From Ricinus communis (Eukaryota > Streptophyta > Magnoliopsida > Malpighiales > Euphorbiaceae), in NCBI RefSeq assembly GCF_019578655.1, contig NC_063258.1:1922001-1986000 (forward strand): 64,000 nucleotides of DNA. The letters are read 5' to 3'. Below, in pieces: positions 22,140-33,628 of the stretch (position 1 is the first letter of the stretch; each line of letters begins with the position of its first letter). The position numbers and the translations under genes are program-made. Under the pieces are notes generated by a model. The model was not told the origin of the DNA. It saw only the letters and a list, made by a program, of their open reading frames with translations, and did not search any database.

Positions 22140-25118
22140 TTATAAATCAGAAATTTTTCTTTGAATAAAATCATTTTGCAATTGATCTTGGATTCTTTTC
22201 AAACCCACATCTTGTTGAAGATGAGAAAGATGAGTTTGTTTTCCTTTGATCAAAGCATTGATTTCAAAATTGTAAATCGAATGGGATTTAATAAGATTGA
22301 GATTTCTCTTCTTAGGTTTTTCTAAGAAAGGGGAAACAATCTTTGAATCTTTAGCTTTAAAAATAATTCCAGCAGTAGTCACTTTGAAGGGAGTTATCAA
22401 ATTGATAAAAGGAGTCCCCAAAATAACCGTTTGCTGAAGATCTTTTGTAAGAATAAAAACATTCTTTAAAGCAATGTTGTTATTAAGAATTGCAGCTTCA
22501 GTTTTACCAGCAATCTTAATCTTTGAAGAATTGGCTGAAGTCAGTCTCTCTTTGGTCTCTTGATGATACCTTTTAGGAACCAGCTCGCAGTTGATACAAT
22601 TGAGATCTGCTCCTGTATCAAACAAGGCGATGGTTTCTATCTGGAAATCTAAGCTTTATCTGAATCAAATACTTTCTTGAAGTAATTTCCTTTAAAACAT
22701 TGATGAAGTTTTTAGGAACATTTTCAGAAACTTCAAGATTTTGAAAATCATTTTCCTCATCAGAATCGGAATCACTATTCTGCTTAAGGATCAGGCTTTG
22801 AAGCAAAACAGAATCATTTTGTTGTTTTTCTTTCAACTCTTTGAGTTCTGTTTTGATGGCTTTAATCTCTCTTTGAAGTTCTTGAAAAGTAGGAAGAGGG
22901 TTTTTCAACTTCTTTCCTTTATCCAAAATTATAGTAAGATCATTAGTGTTCTTACTAGAAGAAGGAACAATGAATTCAGTTTTTAATATCTCTTTCAAAA
23001 CTTGTTTTTGGATTTGAGGATCATTAATATACTTAACAGCTTCAAGAAGAGCTTCTTGTTGCCTAGTGAGCATATTAATATTTTTTGAAAAACTTTCAGA
23101 ATCTATTTCAGAATAATCGGATGAGGTTTTGATTTCATCAATTTGAAATTCTTCCTCACTATTTGATAATTCTGATTCAGAGGAATCAACTAGAAGGGCA
23201 GAAATTTTTGTTAAAACTTCTTCTTCTATTTGGAGCTCATGGAGTTTTTTTGAAAATCTACAATACTTCGAAGTATGGCCTTTCTTGCCACATTTGAAGC
23301 ATGTAACTTTGCTAAAATCTCTTTTAGGATTTTGCTTTGAAAATTTGGAAGAAGATGGTTTTTGTAGAAATTCTCCTTGCTTTTAGGAGTCTTTCTGTTT
23401 TTGAAAAAATTGTTTTTTCTTAAAAGACTTTGAAAAATCTTCTTTGCATTTCCCTTTGCAAGTAGAAGAGGGCTCTATGGGGTTGTACTCAAACTGGTTA
23501 CAAAAATTACCTAGTTCTTGCCTAGTCTTTTTCATCTCCCATTTCAGCTGTCTTTGGAGCTTAAGGTCATGGCATATCTTTAAACCTTCTTTCTGGGTAA
23601 GGCTAACTAGCTCACCATAAGTATAGAAATCATAAGGGATCTAACCATTATGTGCTTCTCTTATGGTATTCCTAACTCTTTCACCTAGAATCTTAGGTAA
23701 ACCGGCTAAGAATTTCTCTTTCCAGAAAGGTTGGCTAGAATCTTCCTTAAGCATGACTCTGGTTAGGAAGGTGTCTTTATAGGTTTGGAAATTGCTAAGC
23801 TTTTTGCAGGTTAGGTTGCTAAAGAGCTCAGCATTTTTGTCTTTCAGAAGAGAAGGCTCTCCTATGAAATGAAGAGAAATTGTGAGGATTAAAGTTGATA
23901 CTGCATCCTCAATTGGATTTCCTAATTCATCTAATATGGGAGTTCCTTCCACTGTGGTTTGGATAGCACCTAGGATTTGGGTAGCTTGAGTGAGATGGTA
24001 ATCCCACCATCCTTTGGCCGGAAAATCCAGCCTATCGGGAGCTCGTGAATGGCTCAATCAGAGGTACCGCTTTGGGTTTTGTAGGCATTGGCTGCCATGG
24101 TCATCTGCTGTAAGAGACCAAGGATATTGTATTCAGACATTCCATCTATATTCCATTCATAGACGGAGGAGGCATTGAATCTAGACTGGGTTACGAAGTT
24201 GTTCCTATTTTCAATTCCTAGATCTGGAGTAGTACTCCTAGGAGTATGCCAGGTTAATCTAGGGGCTTGTAATCCTAATCTGTTGATGTTGGAGGGTTTT
24301 TCAAGCTCTGAATCATTAGATTCATCGCTTTGGGCTTGATCTAGGGCACTGATATTCCTACTGCTTTGAGGAGTATCTGGCACTAGATTTTTGGAAGACT
24401 CAGAGGTTGCTAATTTGCTTAATTGTTCTCTATCTGCTTTAGCAAACTCAGTTTGCTTTTGGAAATGGTCTTGGCTGGGCTTAGAGATCTGGTATGGTTT
24501 GAAAACTGGATTTTTAAGCTTTTCTGACTGGTTTGACTCTTTTGGATGACCAGTGCTGGGGATTGGAGAGGTCAAGACTACGTGAGGCTTTTGGATATGG
24601 TTTTCTAACCTGACCAACTGTTTTCCTATTGTGTGAAGACATGTGTTCGAGAAATTGTTCTACTGAACAATGTTCTTAACATTCTTTTCTAGGTCTTCTC
24701 CTACCAGTTTGTAAGGTGTAGCTTCTATCTCATTTTCTCCATAGGGAATGGTTATCTTCTAAGGAGGATGATCGAGGCAGACCAGTTAGGTTTCTCCTAC
24801 CTTCCACTCGGGGCTTTGTTCCTTCGTGACTAATGAGCTTTTCTTTGAAAGGATAAAGGATACCATTTTCTTTGCAATAGATTTGAAACCAATCAAAAAT
24901 TTGATTTAGGCTTTTTTGAATGCAAAATTGATAGTATCTTTCTTGAATACTATCTTTTCTTGCAAAAATTCTTAAAAACCAAAGTTTTTAAGATGGTTTT
25001 TCTTTGAATAGAAATCTTCAAGCAAAAGTTTTTTATCTATTTGAAAATCTTTTGAAATCATGTTGATCTCGCTTCAAGATTTTGGGTTATGGTGATGGTG
25101 ATGGTGAAGAAGAGTAAT
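22140..25118 (-). pseudogene. EPRV copy D: coat protein, CCHC knuckle and protease, broken
   Basis: On the minus strand from high to low coordinates: coat protein N-terminus with the NIDGMSEYNILGLLQ block near 24120, a short deletion near 24040, the coat core (FWKEKFLAGLP near 23720), the CCHC knuckle at 23260-23301, a coiled-coil-like segment near 22850 and the protease DTGAD near 22610. A small deletion near 22648 shifts frame just before the protease. Other stops include a Gln to TAG at about 23641. It lacks the SVID insert of copies A and B. Confidence 0.85.
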
Positions 25119-26207
25119 CTATATTGTCATCATCTTGCTTTGGATCATTGTAAACCGGTATGGGATATTGCTTTGGTAATCAACATTCTGAAGTATATTG
25201 TTTGGAACATCAGATGTTGAAAATCTGGGTTGTGTTTGAGATGGAGTTGGTTCTTTATAAGGAGCATAAATAACGAAAGGTATTTTGGATACCCTTCCAA
25301 TATCTATGGTCGATGTTGAAGAACCATCATCAGAAAATCGAGAGGAGGTTGATTTTCTGTTGAACGTAAGCTTTACTTTTCCATTTGGGAATTGGGTTAT
25401 GTGTTTGAGGTTTGTATTTGGTTCTGTTTGCTTTAGTGATGCAGGTTGAGTTGCACCTTCGAGGATCCATTCATCTGGAAGAGTGATGTCTTTCCATTGA
25501 ATGGTTTTTAGAATGGTTGCGTTTGATTTGGATAGATCTATTTGAAGGAACATGGTTTCTCCTTTTGGTGAATGGAGCTTGTGTTTGGAGCCAAAAGCAG
25601 AAATCATAGCTTTGTAATGAATCTTGAAAATTAATGCTATCGGAATAGATCCTTCAAGCATTTTGTAATTGTGTGTCTTTATTTGAAGAACAATGCTCTT
25701 TAAAACATTTTTATCATTTAAAGAAATTGTTATGTTTGGAAAACAATTGAAAAAGAATAGGTCCTTTATTGAGGCTCGACTCAACAGTACCTAACAAGGA
25801 ATCATAAAAATTTGTAAATCTAACATCCCTAAGGACTGCTAAAATGGAGGTGTCTAAACCTTCTCTGGTAAGGGGCTTTATTCCTACCTGGACAAGACCT
25901 ATGTGGATATACTTATAATCCTTTTCCATATGCTTTTGGAGGGTCTTTGGATTTAAAAGATAAATTTCTTCAAAAGGCTTTGAAATTTGATTATCTCTTT
26001 CTTCAGTTTTGATTGTGAAATCAGTTTTGAAGAGAGAAAACTTTGAAAACTCATAAATTTATTTCTTTTGGACTTTGGGTATTTCCTAATCATTAATATG
26101 CTTTGTAAAATCTTCAATAGTGATTTCTTCACTATTTACTAGACCTTTATACCTCGATGATTCAGAGGCAGAAGAATTTGAGAAAGAAGAAGATCTACAG
26201 AAAAATG
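25119..26207 (-). pseudogene. EPRV copy D: movement protein, start codon missing
   Basis: A 30K-type movement protein with LAVLRDVRF and the GTVESSLNKG block near 25780-25840. A frameshift near 25714-25784 splits it. TAA at 26059-26061 is the same lesion as in copy B (6656-6658). The segment ends at about 26207, a few codons into the protein, so the ATG and leader are gone; the next bases belong to copy E. Confidence 0.83.
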
Positions 26208-26228
26208 GTATAGGGCAGTAAATCTGAG
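26208..26228 (+). other. EPRV scrap of leader at D/E junction
   Basis: A 21-bp piece matching the leader of copy C (GTATAGGGCAGTAAATCTGA, compare 12914) is stuck between inverted copy D and the ORF2 fragment of copy E. It is filler at a complex junction. Confidence 0.6.
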
Positions 26229-26881
26229 CCTGGTTTAATACCTTTCTTCTCCAGAACGAAGGACAAAGCCACTTCTGGCTTTTCTACTTCGATACTAGCC
26301 TCATTCAAACTTCAAAGATCCCATACTGGTTCAAACAATGGTGGAATTATTATGGTAATGTCCCTGAAACTATAATTCCAGAAGTCCTGCCTTTGTTTAA
26401 CCTTTTTAAAGCCAATTACAAACCCAACAAATTAGAGAGACGTTTTCCCCCGTTACTTCTATTTTGTTCAAATTTCTTCCTCCCCTGGGTATATGTCTGG
26501 TATTTCCATTTCAACCAATCACCAGATGGAGAAATCATACTTACACGTAGATTCAAAGTAAAATGGTGGGATAAATTTAACCACCAAGATAAATTATCCC
26601 TCAAAGCTGTCCAAAACTTCCTTACAAAAAACAGCTTCTTGCCACCTCCAAAAGAACAAACCACGTTCTTAGCACATAAGTCCTTTTTAATTCCAAAGCT
26701 TGCAGCAGCACAAACAGAAGAAGATTTCTTACAATTAATCAAACAATTGTCGAAAACTGCTTCTTCCAAAGCAAAATCAAAAGCATCATCTTCCTCCTCA
26801 AGCGCCAGCACAGCGGCAATCGACTTGGATGATGATTCCAACGAGGATGATTGTTTTGGGATTTTTAAGCCCATTAGATGA
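26229..26881 (+). pseudogene. EPRV copy E: ORF2 C-terminal half
   Basis: The fragment begins in the conserved core (AWFN region) with no start codon and runs to TGA at 26879-26881. Apart from its missing N-terminal half it looks little damaged: 26393-26881 is open and includes NKLERRFPPLL, KVKWWDKF and the acidic tail. The end (ATTAGATGA) matches copy C. Confidence 0.83.
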
Positions 26882-27712
26882 TATCCTTGTAATGCCCGTG
26901 GGTTGAAAATCAGAAATAGTAGCCCGAGGTATTTTGTAATGGGCCAAAAGCCCAATATATATATAAAAAAAAAAGACAAAAGAAAAAGACAAAAGTCAAA
27001 AGCAAAAGAAAAAGAAAAAGCTAAAAGCAAAAGATTCTTTCAAAGATATGGCCGACACCTTTCTCCAAAGGCGTGAAGAATTATTGCAAGATTGCAAGAT
27101 TCCAAAGATAAGTGGATCCACCTTTACTCCACTAACAAAAGCATCCAAAGCTCCAAGAAAGGTATCCAAAGCTTCAAGACCTCTATATAAAGAGGAGTTC
27201 TCCTTAGAAGACCGCAGGCTTCAGGATAGAGAGAAGAAGAGTCTCTTCTATTATTCAAGTCCCACAAAGCCGAAGAAATATAGAGTGAAAAGAGAGAGAT
27301 TAGAGTGAGAGAGAAATTTCCTTTTGTATTCTTGTACTCCTCTTGTAAGTTTATATTTTCTTCTGTTCAAAGTTTTCAAAGTTTATTTCAAAGATTGCAT
27401 ACTTATTTCTTGCTTATGTTCAAAGTCTGTAATCATCAATAAAGTTTAAAGTTCATCTTCTTCATCTATCATCTTCTCCATCATCAAGCGTATGCTCTGT
27501 GCTTGCCTCGTCTAAGGATCCTGCACATCAGAAACTTGTTGATTTTCTGATCAGTTTTTGAGTTTTGTTCTAAGTTGACATCTTTACTATCATCAAGCGT
27601 ATGCTCTGTGCTTGCCTCGTCTGAGGATCCTGCACATCATAAACTTGTTGATTTTCTGATAAGTTTTTGAGTTTTGTTCTAAGTTGCTCAGTTTCTAAGT
27701 TTTGTTCTAAGT
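26882..27712 (+). promoter_or_regulatory. EPRV copy E: best preserved promoter and leader
   Basis: In order: TGGGCC motif near 26940, (TA)n and purine tract to about 27030, TATATAAA at 27184-27191, intact AATAAA at 27438-27443 and a leader with an internal duplication. It is the only plus-strand copy in which TATA, poly(A) signal, primer site and ORF1 start are all present and colinear. Promoter activity is inferred, not shown. Confidence 0.78.
27482..27686 (+). repeat. 96-bp direct duplication in the EPRV copy E leader
   Basis: Unit 1 at 27482-27577 and unit 2 at 27591-27686 both begin CATCAAGCGTATGCTCTG and end TTGTTCTAAGTTG, with 13 bp between them (period 109). They differ at a few sites, such as TCTAAGG against TCTGAGG. 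Other copies have the unit once. Confidence 0.88.
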
Positions 27713-27725
27713 TGGTATCAGAGCC
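27713..27725 (+). other. Pararetroviral primer binding site (copy E)
   Basis: TGGTATCAGAGCC, complementary to initiator tRNA-Met, located 190 nt before the ORF1 ATG at 27915. Confidence 0.85.
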
Positions 27726-27914
27726 TATTGGGTTCCGGGATTAGAAGCATATCTTCATAAAAAAGATTTTAAACTCATTTTAAACTGCATCATATTTCTA
27801 ATAAACAAGCATTATTCATTTTATGCGCAGTAGTAAGTCCCGACGGGTATAGAGCAGTAAATCTTAGAGCTGTGGTTCATGTTTGTTTAAAAAGTTATTT
27901 TGGTTTATTTTAAA

Positions 27915-30191
27915 ATGAATTTAGAACCATTTTTCTGTAGATCTTCTTCTTTCTCAAATTCTTCTGCCTCTGAATCATCGAGGTACAAAGGTTTAGTAAA
28001 TAGTGAAGAAATCACTATTGAAGATTTTACAAAGCATATTGATGATTGGGAAATACCCAAAGTCCAAAAGAAACAAATTTATGAATTTTCAAAGTTTCCT
28101 CTCTTCAAAACTGATTTCACAATCAAAAATGAAGAAAGAGATATTCAAATTTCAAAGCCTTTTGAAGAAATTTATCTTTTAAATCCAAAGACCCTCCAAA
28201 AGTATATGGAAAAGGATTATAAGTATATCCACATAGGCCTTGTCCAGGTAGGAATAAAGCCTCTTACCAGAGAAGGTTTAGACACCTCAATTTTAGCAGT
28301 CCTTAGGGATGCTAGATTTATAAATTTTTATGATTCCTTGTTAGGTACTGTTGAGTCGAGCCTCAATAAAGGACTTATTTCTTTCAATTGTTTTCCAAAC
28401 ATTACAATTTCTTTAAATGATAAAAATGTTTTAAAGAGCATTGTTCTTCAAATAAAGACACACAATTACAAAATGCTTGAAGGATCTATTCCGATAGCAT
28501 TAATTTTTGAGATTCATTACAAAGCTATGATTTCTGCTTTTGGCTCCAAACACAAGCTCCATTCACCAAAAGGAGAAACCATGTTCCTTCAAACAGATCT
28601 ATCCAAATCAAACGCAACCATTCCAAAAACCATTCAATGGAAAGACATCACTCTTCCAGCTGAATGAATCCTCGAAGGTGCAACTCAACCTGCATCACCA
28701 AAGCAAACAGAACCAAATACAAACCTCAAACACATAACCCAATTCCCAGATGGAAAAGTAAAGCTTACGTTCAACAGAAAATCAACCTCCTCTCGATTTT
28801 CTGATGATGGTTCTTCAACATCGACCATAGATATTGGAAGGGTATCCAAAATACCTTCTGTTATTTATGCTCCTTATAAAGAACCAACTCCATCTCAAAC
28901 ACAACCCAGATTTTTAACATATGATGTTCCAAACAATATACTTCAGAATGTTGATTACCAAAGCAATATCCCTAGACCAATTTACAATGATCCAAAGCAA
29001 GATGATGAGAATATAGAGATTACATCTACCCCTTCTTCACCATCACCATCAGCTATAACCCAAAATCTTGAAGCAGAAATCAACATGATTTCAAAAGATT
29101 TTCAAATAGATAAAGAACTTTTGCATGAAGATTTTTATTCAAAGAAAAACCATCTTAAAAAACTTTGTCTTTTTAAGAATTTTTTGTAAGAAAAAGATAG
29201 TATTCAAGAAAGATACTATTAATTTTGCATTCAAAATAAAGCCCAAATCAAATTTTTTGATTGGTTTCAAATATATTACAAAGAAAATGGTATCCTTTAT
29301 CCTTTCAAAAAAAAGCTCATTAGTCCTGTCACAGTAAGGAACAAAGCCCCTGAGTGGAAGGTAGGAGAAAACCTAACTGTCTAGTCTGATCATCCTCCCC
29401 TTAGGAAGATAACCATTCCCTATGGAGAGAATGACATAGAGGCCACACCTTACAAACTGGTAGGAGAAGACCTAGAAAAGAATGTCAAAAACACTGTTCA
29501 GCAGAACAATTTCTCGAACACATGTCTTCACACTATAGGAAAACAGTTGGTCAGGTTAGAAAACCATATCCAAAAGCCTCCTGTAGTCTTGACCTCTCCA
29601 ATCCCCAGCACTGGTCATCCAAAAAAGTCAAACCAGTCAGAAAAGCTCAAGAATCCAGTTTTCAAACCATACTAGATCTCAAAGCCCAGCCAAGACCATT
29701 TCCAAAAGCAAACTGAGTTTGCTAAAGCAGTCAGAGAACAGCTAAGCAAATTAGCAACCTCTGAGTCTTCCAAAAATCTAGTGCCAAATACTCCTCAAAG
29801 CAGTAGGAATATTAGTGCCCTAAATCAAGCCCAAAGCGATCAATCTACTGATTCAGAGCTTGAAAAACCCTCCAACATCAACAGATTGGGATTACAAGCC
29901 CCTAAATTAACCTTGCATACTCCTAGGATTACTGCTCCAGATCTAGAAATTGAAAATAGGAACAACATCCTAACCCAATCTAGATTCAATGCCTCCTCCG
30001 TCTATGAATGGAATATAGATGGAATGTCTGAATACAATATCCTTGGTCTCTTACAGCAAATGACCATGGCAGCCAATGCCTACAAAACCCAAAGCGGTAC
30101 CTCTGATAGAGCCATTGCTGAGCTCCTGATAGCTGGATTTTCTGGCCAGCTTAAAGGATGGTGGGATTACCATCTCACTCAAGCACAACAG
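27915..30191 (+). pseudogene. EPRV copy E: ORF1 movement protein and coat protein N-terminus, one frame with five stops
   Basis: ATG at 27915-27917. The movement protein is open for 250 codons to a TGA at 28665-28667, where sister copies have Trp. The rest stays in the same frame for 759 codons, broken only by TAA 29187, TAA 29220, TAG 29382 and TAG 29673 (first base). All five stops are single transitions (TGG to TGA, CAA to TAA, CAG to TAG). The 30K core motifs are complete. The copy ends in the coat protein (HLTQAQQ) at 30191, joined to inverted copy F. Confidence 0.88.
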
Positions 30192-30951
30192 TTCCCCAAT
30201 CAGTAGGGTGAAGGATTCTTTGAATAGTGCATGTAGAGTATGCAGGGTCTTTATGGGATGTATGTTTTTTGAAATGTTTGAATTTGGCAGAACTAGTTAT
30301 CTCAAGGATAGACTGGTAGTAAGATTAAGGCTTTGAAACATTCCAGGGTTTAAAATACCATCCTGGAGGAAATATCTTTGAAACTAGTTTTGAGGGGCTT
30401 TCTGTACAGAATCCTTCCTCAACTGTTAAAATATTTTGAAAACTTTGTTTTTCCAAATACTCATTGGATTTAAAACGTTTTGTTTGAGACAAAACAATTT
30501 CTTGAGAATTTGGCTTTGAAATACTATTTGAGCTTTGAGATAGACTTTGGGGGAAAATTTCTATCTCAGTTGTTTGAAAAGGGATAGAGAGTATACCTTT
30601 ACCCTTGTTGGAGGAGGAGGACGACTTTGGAGTTGCTTCTGGCTTTGGAATTATTTGCTTTGAAGATGGTTCGGATAGGGATTGAACCATCTGCCTTTTA
30701 TATTCTTCAATCCTTTGAAGGAATTCAGGGTCTTGCTGAGCAAGCCATTTCTGAATTTGTTGGGCTTGATCAGCTTTAGAAGGATCCATTTGTTGTTGAA
30801 CTGGATATGGTTGACTAATTTCCTCCTGGATAATTTCAGTCCAAGTCCTGATAGGCTTTGAAGAAGAAGGGAGAATTTCCTTTATTGGGCTTTGAATCGG
30901 CTTTGAACTTGCTGTTGATTTCTCTTATTTGGATTTGGATTTTCTCGGCAT
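30192..30951 (-). pseudogene. EPRV copy F: ORF2 N-terminal half
   Basis: ATG at 30949-30951 on the minus strand. The fragment runs into the core and stops at the E/F junction (30192), so the C-terminal half is missing. An early TAA at 30926-30928 lies in the basic N-terminus; after that 30325-30789 is open. It has the long N-terminal subtype (EPSSKQIIPKPEA), like copy B. Confidence 0.83.
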
Positions 30952-30955
30952 TCTT

Positions 30956-33628
30956 TCACTCCTGTTTTTAAAGAAACTCTCTGGTTAGAAAGTCTGGGAT
31001 AGAATTCGAATCTCCTCTAATAAATTCAATTTCAAAATCAAAAACAGAAAGAATAGCTTGCCAACGGGCAAAAATCTGTTTGGAAGCTATATTTTGAACA
31101 TCTTTTTGTAAAACTTCTTTAGCAGATTTGCAATCAATCCTTAAAAGAAATTTTTGATTTAAAAGATCACTTTGAAATTTGGAAATACACAGAACTATCG
31201 AAAGAATTTTTTTTTTGATAGTTGAGTAATTCTTTTGTGTATCATTCCAGTGTGCAGAAGTAAACTGGATAATACATTCTTTGGAATTTTGGATTTGTTT
31301 AAGAATCCCACCATAACCTAATTCTGATGCATCAGTTTCAACAATTTTGAATGTAGATGGATCAGCTAAATGCAGGCATGGAATTTCTAAAACTTGCTTT
31401 TTTATGCTTTGAACAATTTTTGTGTTCTAATCGGTCCAAGGAGGGGGATTTTTCCTTAGCCTATCATGAAGGGGCTTTGCAAGATAGTTTAAATTTGGAT
31501 AAAAATCCATGACATAATTTAAACTACCAAGAAATCTTTGTAATTGGGTTTTTTCCAAAATTCTATCTGGAAACTTTGAAGTGAATGCAAGAGATCTTTC
31601 AATTGGGGTGATAGTTCCCCGGAAGATATAGTGTCCAAGAAATCTAATCTTTGTTTGAAATAGAGATATCTTGGATTTTGAAACCACTAAACCATTCTTT
31701 TTAACAACATAGAAAAATGTTTCTAAGTGTTTGAAATGTTGTTCTATGGAATTTGAAAATATTAACACATCATCAATGTAGACAATGCAAAACTTTGAAT
31801 AAGGATTAAAAATGTCATTCATGATTTTTTGAAATTCAGAAGGAGCATTTTTCAATCCGAATGGCATCACATTCCATTCGTACTGGCCAAATGGAACTGT
31901 AAAAGCAGTTTTGTAACAGTCTTTTGGATGAATCTGGATTTGCCAAAATCCTGATTTCATATCAAACTTTGAAAAGATAAATGCAGAATGAAGCTTTTGA
32001 AGAAGATCTTTTTTATTTGGAATTGGATACCTAATCCACTTTAGGGCTTTATTTAAAGGCTTGTAATTGATCACCAACCTAGGAGTTCCTCTTTCTATCT
32101 CACTATTCTTATTGACATAGAAAGCTGCACAAGACTAGGGGGATCTAGACTTTGAAATCAAACCCTTTTGCTCAAGATCTCTAATCTCAATTCTACAATG
32201 GCTTTCTAAAGACTCATTCATCTGGATGGGTCTTGCTTTAGTAGGGATTTGCTTATCAGAAAAATCGTTTTCATATGGTAGATCTACCATATGTTGTTTT
32301 CGATTCCAAAAAGCATTTGGAAGATCAGAACAAAGTTCATTTTCAATTTTCTTTTGTAAATCAGAAATTTTTCTTTGAATAAAATCATTTTGCAATTGAT
32401 CTTGGATTCTTTTCAAACCCACATCTTATTGAAGATGAGAAAGATGAGTTTGTTTTCCTTTGATCAAAGCATTGATTTCAAAATTGTAAATCGAATGGGC
32501 TTTAATAAGATTGAGATTTCTTTTCTTAAGTTTTTCTAAGAAAGGAAAAACAATCTTTGCATCTTTAGCTTTGAAAATAATTCCAGCAGTAGTTACTTTG
32601 AAGGGAGTTATCAAATTGATAAAAGGAGTCCCCAAAATAACCGTTTGCTGAAGATCTTTTGTAAGAATAAAAACATTCTTTAAAGCAATATTGTTATTAA
32701 GAATTACGGCTTCAGTTTTACCAGCAATCTTAATCTTTGAAGAATTGGCTGATGTCAGCCTCTCTTTGGTTTCTTGGTGATACCTTTTAGGAACCAACTT
32801 GCAGTTGATACAATTGAGATCTGCTCCTGTATCAAACAGGGCGATGGTTTCTATCTGGAAATCACCCGGGAAAACAAGCTTTATTTGAATCAAATACTTT
32901 CTTGAAGTAATTTCCTTTAAAACATTGATGAAGTTTTCAGGAACATTTTCAGAAGCTTCAAGATTTTGAAAATCATTTTCCTCATCAGAATCAGAATCAC
33001 TATTCTGCTTGAGGATCAGGCTTTGAAGCAAAACAAAATCATTTTGTTGTTTTTCTTTCAACTCCTTGAGTTCTGTTTTGATGGCTTTAATCTCTGTTTG
33101 AAGTTCTGGAATAGTAGGAAGAGGGTTTTTCAGCTTCTTTCCTTTATCCAAAATCATAGTAAGATCATAAGTGTTCTTACTAGAAGAAGGAACAATGGAT
33201 TCAGTTTTTAAAATCTCTTTCAAAACTTGTTTTTGGATTTGAGGATCATTAATATGCTTAACAGCTTCAAGAAGAGCTTCTTGTTGCCTGGTGAGCATAT
33301 TAATATTCTTTGAAAAACTTTCGGAATCTGTTTCAGAAGACTTTGATGAGGTTTTGATTTCATCAATTTGAAATTCTTCCTCACTGTTTGAGAATTCTGA
33401 TTCAGAAGAATCGACTAGAAGAGTAGAAATTTTTGCTAAAACTTCTTCTTCTATTTGGAGCTCATGGAGTTTTTTGGAAAATCTACAATACTTTGAAGTA
33501 TGGCCTTTCTTACCACATTTAAAGCATGTAATTTTGGAAAAATCTTTTTTGGAATACTTTTTCAGAAATTTGGAAGAAGATGGTCTTTTGTAGAAATTCT
33601 CCTTGTTTCTAGGAGTCTTTCTATTACT
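30956..33628 (-). pseudogene. EPRV copy F: ORF1 protease-RT-RNase H, one frame with four stops
   Basis: On the minus strand this includes the CCHC knuckle (33485-33526), protease DTGAD near 32826, the 22-bp palindrome (32272-32293), complete RT motifs with FDMKSGFWQI, PFGLKNAPSEFQ and YIDDV near 31781, and RNase H ETDAS near 31335. From 33298 to 30956 the frame never shifts over 781 codons. It is interrupted only by TAA 32426-32428, TAG 32135-32137, TAG 31427-31429 and TAA 30968-30970, all single transitions at Gln or Trp codons. This is the least decayed polymerase region in the cluster. The viral sequence ends near 33628 in the coat-protein C-terminal region. Confidence 0.88.

Noticed and set aside
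1..33628. Interpretation as LTR retrotransposons
   Set aside because: No LTR pairs and no integrase; a 30K movement protein and a circular-permuted layout are present. The TGGTATCAGAGC primer site is also used by copia elements, but the proteins are not copia-like.
6335..33628. An intact, potentially active virus copy
   Set aside because: Every copy has stops, frameshifts, deletions or truncation; none holds a full set of open frames.
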